From Phellopilus nigrolimitatus (Eukaryota > Basidiomycota > Agaricomycetes > Hymenochaetales > Hymenochaetaceae): a DNA stretch of 64,000 nucleotides. The notes beneath the pieces are model-generated. The model was not told the DNA's origin, did no database searches, and was given only the letters and a program-made list of their open reading frames with translations. The DNA is taken from contig JAJOHG010000002.1 in the NCBI GenBank assembly GCA_021029095.1, positions 1,426,001-1,490,000 of the forward strand, written 5' to 3'. The position numbers and the translations under genes were made by a program. Every line of letters starts with the position of its first letter. Position 1 is the first letter of the stretch. Below are positions 35,929 through 45,269 of the stretch, piece by piece.

Positions 35929-36204
35929 CAGGTGGGTCAGAAAAGTCTTCGGCCCCCCTAAAAAAGGAAGGCAGTTCCCGTCTGCGTAGCGCACGACGCG
36001 GCGTCGTTTCGCGGCGTCACCTATGGTACGCTGCAAGCTCAAATCATTCAAAAAGAAAATTAATACTTGGTTTTTGTTTCTCTTTGTATCTAGGGCAAAG
36101 GCTCGCATATTTTTACAACATTTTTCGACCTCTTTTTGTGCGAACGACGCGGACGAGAACCACCTTCCTTTTTTAGGGGGCCGAAGACTTTTCTGACCCA
36201 CCTG
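35929..36204. mobile_element. Tc1/mariner-type MITE, intact copy
   Basis: A 276-bp element with inverted ends: CAGGTGGGTCAGAAAAGTCT at the left and AGACTTTTCTGACCCACCTG at the right. The inverted repeat extends inward to about 40 bp with a few mismatches (GGCCCCCCTAAAAAAGGAAGG opposite CCTTCCTTTTTTAGGGGGCC). TA flanks both ends (35927-35928 and 36205-36206), the target-site duplication of Tc1/mariner elements. There is no coding capacity. Confidence 0.9.
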
Positions 36205-36266
36205 TATGATGATGTTTATACACTCTGTTCGGCCATTTTATGGCTTGTATAGGCTTATTTGAGATA

Positions 36267-37062
36267 CAGTCATTCACCGGTCAATGGGACACCATCACTC
36301 AATGGGACACCCACCTAAAACCCTTATTTCCCAAGCGTTTTTCATAATTATTTTTGCAATTTCGAGCTTGAGTATATACCAGAATACCGTATACTAAGTT
36401 TGAGCCAGCCGGGCTCAATATTGATTGAGAAATGCTCAAAATACTGCCAAAGTATGCTAAAATGATAACTGCAACATGACGTGACACAAGTAGTTTTGGC
36501 TTCCAAACTCATTTTCTACCTCTGAAACAGCTCCAATTTTTCGTAAAATGGGAGGAGAAAGCTTTTTAAATGTAAATACGACTTTGTATGAAGAAGAATT
36601 TGAACGGGTGTTGAGAACGGCAGTATATGTGCACTATCCAATCAACAGGTCACAGGTGTTACGGAAGCCCCATAGGTGTCCAAGATGTCTTCGAAGACAA
36701 TTTTATTATTCGACATGATAAAAACACATAGTTAGGGACATATACACGAAGAGGAAGTCCGTAGCTACCAGCACATACACTTACCATATAGCTTAGTTGT
36801 CGATATCACTCGTAGTTATTCTACTATTGTGGTCAAGGTCGTGGGAAAGCTACTGTCCCATTGAGCGGTGAGGACCAAAAACATCACAGCTTTTTGTTTT
36901 TACTGTACCTCTTTCATTTCTCCTTATTTTTACATGGAATTTTGCGAGGATGCTCTTAAGTAGTTTATTTACATGCTAGAATACTTTGTTTTTTAAAAAA
37001 TGAGCAAATTTTGATTTAGTTTGCAACGGCAATTTGGTGTCCCATTGACCGGTGAATGACTG
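36267..37062. mobile_element. 796-bp non-autonomous TA-flanked DNA transposon
   Basis: The left end is CAGTCATTCACCGGTCAATG and the right end is CATTGACCGGTGAATGACTG, a perfect inverted repeat of at least 26 bp once the adjoining GGACACC/GGTGTCC is included. TA occurs at 36265-36266 and 37063-37064. Degenerate subterminal copies of the same motif lie inside (CTCAATGGGACACCC near 36299 and GTCCCATTGAGCGGTGAGG near 36855). The interior is AT-rich without a transposase. Confidence 0.92.
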
Positions 37063-37381
37063 TACAGATGTAACTGTTTATTATTTATTTATTTACTTAT
37101 TATTTTTTTTCAGCGAAATTTTTGAAACATTATTACCAAAAACGGGAAACTGCGTAAAACTGCGTATCTTTGTTACTTCTATTACAAAAGCTCAAGTAGA
37201 ATTTCGAAATTCGAAAAATTCGGGGCTGTGCGGAGTTGCAGGCTCTTGCCTTCACGCACTGTACAATAGTGGAACCTTTCACAGTACTGATGCACTTTAA
37301 AATATACAGCTTCAAAGTAAACCTCATCAATGTAGTAGCCAAAAATCTGTAACTATTTGACCCTTGAAATGTCATTTTATA

Positions 37382-37635
37382 CAGGTGGGTCCAGAAAGTC
37401 TTGCATCTATGGAAATTAACCAACATGTCAAAGTTGAGTTGAGTATGTCTGTACTCTCATTGTCTGTATGTACAGCAAATGTTTCTACTGATTTATGTGG
37501 CATTTCTACATTTTGAATGGTCATTTTGCATGAAATTGAACTGCGAGGCGGCATCTTCGGGTATGTTAGTTGCTTCCCACAGACTGATGGGAATTGAATT
37601 CCATATAAGGCAGGATACAACACTTTCTGGACCCA
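37382..37635. mobile_element. Tc1/mariner-type MITE, second family
   Basis: After TA at 37380-37381 the left end is CAGGTGGGTCCAGAAAGTCT, and the right end is ACTTTCTGGACCCAC at about 37621-37635. The first ten bases match those of the 35929-36204 element, so the two families share terminal recognition sequence, but the interior differs. The right terminus has decayed after CCCAC and no TA is adjacent. Confidence 0.75.
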
Positions 37636-37655
37636 CTTTCGAAATGCTACTAAGC

Positions 37656-37712
37656 AGCAACCCCAGAGAGTCCAACAAACCCAGGCGAAGCCTGGGACTC
37701 TTGGCTGGTATA
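37656..37712. repeat. palindromic module, copy 2
   Basis: CAACCCCAGAGAGTCC is followed by a short AACAAAC insertion, then CCAGGCGAAGCCTGGGACTC and TTGGCTGGTATATAA. Apart from the insertion this matches the module at 33490-33536. It lies about 220 bp upstream of the NUBPL start. Confidence 0.8.
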
Positions 37713-37932
37713 TAATCAACTTGAATCGTATGTAGCATCAGGAGAGATTATGGTTTACAATGAATGCAATTCGTCTACGCGGTAGGCCTGACGCGTTGTT
37801 TACGCAGTTGCGGTACTGTCAATGGTCTTCTTGACCTTCATGATTCATCGCATACTTCACGTTTGATATCAGACGCTGAAAACGTGCTCTGATCGTTTTA
37901 CAGACTTGCCTTCAAGTCCGTAACAGCAACCG

Positions 37933-39243
37933 ATGAAATTGCCGTTGGGCCTTCCGTGGAAAGGAAGCGTTCGTTCTTTGTACGCGAGCCATACTTTGAA
38001 GCACGAAAATCCCCTGGTGAACTCGAACGTGCTTACTTCTAATCTATTTCTTCTGCTTATTGGCATCACAGGGGCTGCCTCATACATCCAACAGGCCTGC
38101 CCCAAGTTTACCGCGTCGCGGGGGTCCTCCCAGCAAGCGAAACATCCCTAATGTGAAGAAGGTGGTAGTTGTGGCTAGCGGGAAAGGAGGTGTGGGGAAA
38201 AGCACAATTGCTGGTATGTTTCACCCTTATTTCTTTGCCTTTAATTTGACGGCTTATAAACTTGATCGACTTGTTAAGCGAATCTTGCCATGGCGTTAGC
38301 ATTAAAAGACGACAAGCTGCACCGACGTCCTCGTGTCGGGCTACTAGATCTGGACATATTTGGTCCTTCGACACCGAAACTCATGGGCTTAGATGACAGC
38401 GACGAGCCTGAACTAACGTCCTGTCAGTCTCCGATTATAATTTGCCCTTCCCGTACCAATTAACCGACGCTCAGCCGGTGCGCTCGTCCCACTCAAGAAT
38501 CATGGTATTCCCTGCATGTCCATGGGCTTTCTTTTGCCCCGTACGCAGGTGTCAGATTCATCCCGTCCCTCCCGGGACGACACGCCTGTCGTCTGGCGTG
38601 GCCTTATGGTCCAGAAAGCCATCCAACAATTGCTGTTTGACGTCGACTGGCGCGAAAATGCTGGCAGAAGCGACTTCAGTGGCCCTGGGCTAGACGTCTT
38701 AGTAATCGATATGCCTCCAGGTACTGGAGATGTCCCACTGACTGTAGGGCAGCTGGTTAACGTGGATGGTAATATCTATCTCTTTCCGTGTATATCCACT
38801 AAATCGACCCTGGTTTGCGTTGAAGGTTCCATCATTGCGTCGACTCCCCAGGATATTTCTTTGTCTGATGTTCGTAAGGGTATTGCAATGTTCCGAAAGG
38901 TGTCCATGCCGGTGAGTCGTTAGTAAATTCAATATGTGTGAGAATTCTGACAGTTCCTCAGATCACAGGCCTAGTTTTGAACACTTCATATTTCCTGTGT
39001 CCTTCGTGCGACACCCCGCATTTTTTGTATGGAAGTGCGGAATCTTTCCGTCGCGCTGCGTCTGACGTTGGGACTCCAATCCTTGGAGAACTTCCACTGG
39101 TTCCTGAAGTCAGCACAGGAGGCGACAAGGGTGTTCCTTTCATGCTGAATCCACCGGGAGACTCGCATAATAGGGCTGAGGAAGAGTGGAAGAAGGTCAT
39201 GCTCGATATATCAAATAAGCTATGGGATGCCTTAGACAGATGA
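37933..39243 (+). CDS. IND1: mitochondrial Fe-S assembly P-loop ATPase NUBPL/IND1
   Basis: This Mrp/NBP35-family ATPase delivers iron-sulfur clusters to respiratory complex I. The N-terminus is basic and targeting-like ([20 protein letters not shown]). Removing the intron at about 38014-38070 yields [20 protein letters not shown], matching the family's ENPLGxP motif. Then come [20 protein letters not shown] (deviant Walker A), [54 protein letters not shown] and [20 protein letters not shown] (Walker B). [20 protein letters not shown] follows. The metal-binding CPSC of [20 protein letters not shown] is intact. An insertion of roughly 15 residues after MGFLLPRTQ is longer than in the human protein. 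The C-terminus is [12 protein letters not shown]. Confidence 0.92.
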
Positions 39244-39641
39244 TCATCTCTATTTCTGCATTGATATCAGTGCCTATAAACGATCACTTCGTGGGGGGCA
39301 GGGGATTTTTATTGTCCTCATAATTCGATGCTGTTCTGCCGCTCAAACATGCTTTACGTTCCAGGAAAACGAGAAGTGACCTAATGACCGTCCCGCCAAT
39401 GCCTCGAAAATATTCTCACATTGGTGTGCTGGTCGAGACCAGGTGACATGAATTGATCACTCTCAGCTCATGTCGTCAAAGTCGGAAATAATCACACATT
39501 GTGTTCAATCATTTCTCCAACCGAAGATCTAAGTTTCTCGGTCGTATCACTATGAACCCATGAAGCAAAGAAAGTAATGTTCCGGCTTCATGAGGCCGAC
39601 GAGGATGATAGCTTTCGCAATTACAGTGATTAACATCTAAG
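39244..39641. other. intergenic region between convergent genes
   Basis: 398 bp between the NUBPL and ADCK1-like stop codons. Nothing beyond presumed 3' untranslated sequence is seen. Confidence 0.6.
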
Positions 39642-42220
39642 CTAGATTGCCAGCCCAGCAGCTGCCAAATGAGCACCACGAAAGCCCATCGTAAACAGTC
39701 CGTACATCCATGCTCTCGTTTTGATCAACCACGCCTCGGTATCCAGGGCGAACTCAACAGCGCGTATGCGCCGGTATGATTTTTGGAACGACCTGCATGC
39801 TCCGAATGAGGAAAAGGGAAATCAGAGTTTCGAAGATGAGTTGGCGTACCACCACTGCCCGAAATAATTCCACAATCCACTCCAGGAAACCGAGCCTCGC
39901 TTTCTCATGTCGTCTATTAGGTGCCGTTTGAAGTCCTCGTATACAGCGAGGTTGCAGAATTGCGCAGTAATGAGGAAAATGCGGATCTGCTCGCAAGATC
40001 AGTTATTCGATCTCCAGTACGAGTACGTTATGTGAATTGTCTTACACCAGAGTGGGTCGTCGCCAGCGAAAAATCCAGACCTCTGTGCGCATGTCAGTAG
40101 ACGACACCACCTACAAGCACAGATGCCTCACCTGACGAGGTCATTCAGCTTGAGCAGCATGAGCACTCTCCTCGGGACGCGCCGAAGGAGGTCGAAGACC
40201 GAGAGCAATAGGCCTTCTCTCTGGACAACGGCATTTCGGATGGCTTCCCTTTCTTGTTCATTCTGGGGCATGAGATCGACGAGACTCGATGGGCGCTTCG
40301 TGCCAGAGGAGCTTTCATCTGTATCCCATGTCCCTTCAAGTCCAGCTCGACCTGGTAACAAACACGCACTGAACTCAACATACTCCTTCGCAGAATATAT
40401 TATTTCTCACCAGTGATCGCAGTCTCAAAAACGGGATACTGAAAATCAACGAGTCAGGAATTAGACAACTCCAATCTAACTTAAGCAAGAAATGAACGAA
40501 CAAGGTCATCCCCGATGTTTCCGACAAGTTGCGCATATTTGCGTCGGTCAGCGTTCGTCTTGGGCGAGGCCGGAGCAATTAGGGAGAGCCATAAGCTACT
40601 GTAATTTATCCGGAGCGCCCTGTCAATGTCGAAGTAGAGGCCGTGATCAAGCAGAACAATTTCAAAATTGTACGGGGACTTCGATAATTTCTGCGCAGGT
40701 CGAACAAACAGGTTGCCTTGAGAGAGAAAGAGAAGTACGATTAGACATCCGGGAACACAAGAAAAGAAAAGAAAAGCTCCCACCGAGATGAGGATCCTAC
40801 AAACAAAATTGGATAAATCTGCTTTTCGTGAAAAAGAAAGGGAAGTACGCACAGCATGGAACCATCCGTTTAGATGAACCATCCGGCAGAAAATACGCTG
40901 GACTTCCAGGGCTACTGTGTTCCTGTCGATATTATGCTCGGCAAGATACTTCAGATCGTCTACTCTGCCACCGTCGATAAACTCCATGACGAGCACGCGC
41001 TTGGAGGCTGAGAGAACCTGCGGAATGTATAACGAAGTCCTAACATCTTTGAAGTCTTCCATGGTCCGCGCGGCGTTAGCGGCCTCATTCACGAAATCCA
41101 TCTCCTTAGGCAGGTTTTCGCGCATCTCCTCGCCGAGCCAGGTGAATTCAAAATCAGGGAACCAGCGCTTAATCGAACCTACGCGAAGGCGAGAAAGTCG
41201 TTTTTAGCTGCAAATCCGAAAACAATTATGCTCGAATTGTCCTTACGCAGTGACACGTCTACGGTCTTCATGTCCACATCGCAGAACTCCGCAAGATGCG
41301 GGTGCTGCAATTTCACAGCGACGCGCTTTCCTGTCTCTTTATCCCTTGCGGAGTGCACCTGTGCCAGACTCGCAACGCCTAAGGGAGTGGGATTGAATTC
41401 GTCAAAGAGTTCCTCGATCGGTTTGCCAATGTCAGCGAGAAAGAGTCCTTCGAGGTCCTCATAGGGTGTTGGATAGCACTGGTCTTGCAGTGGACGCATT
41501 GCGCTTGTCCATTCCTTAGGAAGGACGACACTGATTAATAAGTGAGTGATTGTTCTTTGCGAGTATGGATACCCCGGGCTCACAGCGAGGACATGTGTTG
41601 CCCGAGCTTGATAAAAATGCCTGAGACTGCTTTGAACAAACCTGCAGGCACGATAGACTTAACAACTTACCGCCATTGGCGAGTAGGGCTTTCAAAACGC
41701 GATGGGCGCTTCGCGTATGACAATCCGAATAGGCCTGCATCCGCTTTCCTTCATCGCCGTAGTTCTTTGCGAACGTCCACTTGTAGTCAACCGCCCCTTA
41801 CCAAGCGCAAATCTCATCAAGACATAAATATGGAAGTCTTTTGAAAAGAACACACCTAGAACAACAGCTCCTGTGCATTTGTGGTCAGCTACCTAACATG
41901 AACTTCATTGCAGGCCATTACGCACTTGCAATCCGCGAGCACCGAACGGCAGCTAGGCAGGTATGACGAAAAGGCTCGTTAGACTTATAAGTGAGGAAAA
42001 AACCACCGCCGACAAGAAGCAGAGTCCCAGAGTACAAGAGAAGCTCAGAGCGTTGCCGGGGAGGCGGAGGCGCAGACCGCGACGATGACTGTCGTGTGCT
42101 CGGAAACTTCGCGACGTGGAGATGAGGCCCCTGGGTTGAACGATGATTAGACGCGAGACGAGACCAAGCGAAATTTCTGACGTTGCCCCAGCGAAGGGAA
42201 ACGGAGACGAGTGAGCACAT
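39642..42220 (-). CDS. MCP2: ADCK1/MCP2-type ABC1 (UbiB) family mitochondrial kinase-like protein
   Basis: This is an ABC1/UbiB atypical kinase of the ADCK1 branch, which acts at the mitochondrial inner membrane in lipid and cristae homeostasis. The N-terminus is Arg/Ser-rich and presequence-like, followed by a membrane segment (LLLYSGTLLLVGGGFFLTY). The hallmark KxGQ motif is in IFIKLGQHMSSL. The Ala-rich loop region reads NPTPLGVASLAQVHSARDKE, then RVAVKLQHPHLAEFCDVDMK with the catalytic Lys. The Glu region is EMDFVNEAANAARTMEDFKD, and RVLVMEFIDGGRVDDL follows. The metal-binding motif HADPHLGNLFVRP is assembled from three exons, one of only 13 nt at 40784-40796. The DFG-equivalent is VLLDHGLYFDID. 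The protein ends GAHLAAAGLAI at the stop 39642-39644. Confidence 0.9.
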
Positions 42221-42391
42221 AGAACATGAAAATAATGAGCCGAGTCTGAAAGTCAGTCAACACCTCATCGTTGTGAAGTCATCGACACGCGACTTGCCGA
42301 TGATCGGCGTTTCGACCTCGCTGAACGGAACGTAGCAGAATAATGATACTGGCAGTACAAAAAATATCAAACAGAATAACCCAAAATTTTG

Positions 42392-43958
42392 CTACACATT
42401 CCATCCGCTCGCCGTACGGGTTGGACTTCCCCAACCTGTGTTGCTTCCACCAGAAGTACCCCACGCACCGCTGCCGCCGCCAGCACCACCATTCGGCGAA
42501 GCACCACCCCAGGTGGCCCCTCCCGAAGGCCCCCCTCCCGAAGATCCCCATGCCGCACTTCCACCTCCAGCATTCGGTGAGGCTCCGCCCCACCCTGCAG
42601 ATGATCCACCCCCGCCCCAAGCGGCGCCATTTCTTGGGCTAACCCCTCCGCCTCCCCAGCTCCCACCGTTCGTAGCCGCCGCACCCCACCCGCCTGCTGC
42701 TGGCGGAACAGTGTGACCGTTGACTGGTGCCATCTGCACCCCGCCATCTGCCCCTCCAAGCTGCTGTTCAGCATCGGGTTTCAGAGCAAGTATGAGATTA
42801 GCTAGTTTTGTCTGCAACTCGTGCAGTCCCTAACACGCATGGTTCAACAAGGTCCACAAATAGAAGGAAGTCAGGTCCAACATACCTTCATGACGACTTC
42901 CTGTGGACTGAGACTACCAACAGTTTCTACTTCAAAGTAAAACTTTTCGGGTTTGGCATTGAAATCGAATGGCTCGTCTTCTCTCGATGCTTCCTCCTCC
43001 CTTGCGTTCTCACTCAAAGGCCACTCTTTCTTCTCGTCCACTTCGAACCAGTATGACGTATGCCGTAGCTTGTTGTGAGGGTCGTACTCAAACGATACAG
43101 CTGAGCACGGCGACCATTTCGCGTGTTCTTTGGCAATGCCCTGCAACAATGCCGATACAATGAGTAAGCAGAATATGAAACTTCAAAGACTCACATACCT
43201 TCTTAGCAATGCATGTTGCTCTCAGCTCTTGCCCTTGTCGAATTTTGCAGATCAGTACAGGATTGACGTTTGGATCACCTATAACGAGCAGGGGGTTAGC
43301 TCGACAGCACTATTTTTTCGCAAGGACATCATACCTTGGCCGACGGGATGACCGAACTTATCGCTTCGCTTGGACGGCTCCTCCCCCGAGTTATCTTCGA
43401 CCCTTTTACCCATTCCAAACGGACGAACATCAAGATGGTCGCTCGTTATGTCTTTATTTCCCCCTTCCTCACTTGACACGTTGAGAGTAAGCGTCACCGA
43501 GCAGTAGTCGCAGTACTCATCGCAGTTGCAATCCTAGCTAGAATATAGCGTCTGGTTGTATTGAACAGACATAGCCGACTCACTCGAGTGTAGCGTATAG
43601 CCTCATCGCAGTTGGCGCTGACCAAGGGAATCATTCCTAGACGGTGCGCGATGAATTCGTCCGCCAGCACAGTTGTGTTCGACTCCAGTTCCATAATGTC
43701 GATTGCTGAGGAAAGGAAACGCAGGTTCGCACTCTTTCGGGCCCGCTAAGCTCATATATGAAGCAGCTCACCGACAGTCGGGATGTCTGCCATCATGACT
43801 CTCCGCAGCGAGTTCGCAAATCTGTCTCTTTCGTTAGCACCGAGGCGCGCGAGTCGGCGCACTGGAGGCACGCACGAAAGGTCGACATTCTCGAGGACGA
43901 AATTGACTCTGTCCTTTTTCAGTTCCCGGATGCGCACGAGAGGTTCTGGTAGAGCCAT
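42392..43958 (-). CDS. RPB3: RNA polymerase II subunit RPB3 with Trp/Gly-rich C-terminal extension
   Basis: This is the alpha-like subunit of RNA polymerase II, which dimerises with RPB11 to start polymerase assembly. Splicing the first intron gives [20 protein letters not shown] and [20 protein letters not shown], the alpha-NTD-like fold, followed by [20 protein letters not shown]. The zinc site is [19 protein letters not shown]-type sequence appears as [15 protein letters not shown], then [38 protein letters not shown] and [18 protein letters not shown], typical of RPB3. After [20 protein letters not shown] comes a low-complexity tail of about 110 residues with roughly ten Trp in Gly/Ser/Ala context ([20 protein letters not shown]). 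It ends TASGWNV. The tail is beyond the length of yeast or human RPB3. Confidence 0.93.
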
Positions 43959-44509
43959 TGTGAATCGTAAAAGCGTGAGTGCAGATAGGCGCAGCCGAGT
44001 CGCTGCAGGTTAATCGAAGGACGGTTACGCGCTTGAGACTGTGACAAAAACGAATGACAAATTCGAAGTCACGCGGCGCACGTTAGTGTGGCTGGTCTGG
44101 CGGTTACACAGATGGTGTTCACCGTTCAAATTTCGAGCGCACTCGCTGCGACAGTTACCACCAGAAAAGTATCGCCCACCCTGAACCTACCATGAAGCAA
44201 TAGCTTCCGAGAAAGAAGACGAATCAAAATGCAGTCGTCGAACCAAATTTTTATATTATTCTCTTCCTTTTGTACAGTTTGCTTCGTGCTACCTTCAAGT
44301 CAAAAGCTTAATAGGAAGCGCAATGAAACAAGATGACTATGATAAGCGAGCCCTAAGATTCCTCGAGTTCCTATTTGCATACAGCCAGCTGTACACGGAA
44401 ATGAATGCTTTTCCTAATGCGTACCCGTAGTACATAAGATTGGGTCCTATATCAGACACGTGCTTTGTCGAAGAGCCATATTTTAGTAAATTTTTAGATA
44501 AACATAAAG
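43959..44509. other. intergenic region upstream of RPB3
   Basis: 550 bp between the RPB3 start and the foldback element. It should contain the RPB3 promoter. No gene or clear element is seen except the 7-bp CATAAAG at its right end, which is one copy of a target-site duplication. Confidence 0.55.
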
Positions 44510-45197
44510 TGGGGGGAGGCAACGCCTGCGAAAAAGTGTGTACGCTTTGTAATCTGACAAATGATCGACACATGCCAATTTAAGAAAATCCGGTGGCAAA
44601 GGTTTACAGATGGCCAACTTGACACTTTCCAGCCACTCCGTGCTGATTTTCTTTTCCAGAAAATCGTAAAACCACTCTTTAACGCTATACATACAATATA
44701 TATTTTAAATCATTTGTCTTTTTGTGAAAAAAGATTTGTAGCAAAGAAAAGAGCAGGAGGTGAGCGCGTTTTCGGCGGTCACGTGACCTCAGCGCGTGCA
44801 GGGCATGACCATGCATACATGCAAATGCGCAGAACAATATTTTGAGCTCAATTCTCCACCGTTTTGCGTGATTTAAGCTGGAACGTACTCGGGTGATATG
44901 CGGCTGGGAGTTCTTTGTTGTCGATTTTTTAATTTCTTCCTCAAAGTGTCAGAACAGTGGTCTCACATGGTAGTTCTGATACTTTGAGGAAGAAATTGAA
45001 AAATCGACAACAAAGAACTCCCAGCCCCATATCACCCCAGTACTTTCCAGCTTAAATCACGCAAAACGGTGGAGAATTGAGCTCAAAATATTGTTCTGTA
45101 ACTTGTCTTTCACTCAGGAGTCGCAAAATTTCCGTTTTTGGTAGAAGTGTAATCAACTACAAATGCACACTCTTTTGGCAGGGATTGCCTCCCCCCA
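44510..45197. mobile_element. foldback-type non-autonomous DNA transposon
   Basis: The element starts TGGGGGGAGGCAACGCCTGC and ends GCAGGGATTGCCTCCCCCCA, inverted repeats that can be extended with mismatches to about 35 bp (AAAAAGTGTG opposite CACTCTTTT). CATAAAG is present immediately on both sides (44503-44509 and 45198-45204), a 7-bp target-site duplication. Inside lies a long hairpin: arms at 44832-44955 and 44973-45096 are close to perfect inverted copies around a short loop. There is no transposase. The 7-bp duplication does not fit Tc1/mariner; the superfamily is not assigned. Confidence 0.88.
44832..45096. repeat. 265-bp near-perfect palindrome
   Basis: The left arm begins GAACAATATTTTGAGCTCAA and the right arm ends TTGAGCTCAAAATATTGTTC. 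Arms of about 124 bp face each other across about 17 nt, with a handful of mismatches (for example GTGTCAGAAC against GTATCAGAAC). A transcript through it would fold into a long double-stranded hairpin. Confidence 0.9.
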
Positions 45198-45269
45198 CAT
45201 AAAGCGCCTGAACAAAAGCAGACATACCTTATTAGATAAATGCTGCGCCGCTACGCGGAGGATGTGCAA

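Larger units (their letters stand above)
35296..37932. other. 2.6 kb transposon-rich intergenic region
   Basis: This AT-rich stretch between the hydroxyacid dehydrogenase and NUBPL contains at least four separate remnants of DNA transposons, annotated individually, and one palindromic module. I see no intact coding exon. Open frames within it lie inside the MITEs and have no recognisable domains. Confidence 0.7.

Noticed and set aside
37052..37300. Open frame near the right end of the 796-bp element, considered as a transposase remnant
   Set aside because: It lies mostly outside the element and shows no DDE/DDD motif or helix-turn-helix.
33710..39243. Dehydrogenase and NUBPL considered as a functional gene cluster
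   Set aside because: They share only an upstream repeat module; functions and compartments differ, and 2.6 kb of transposon debris separates them.
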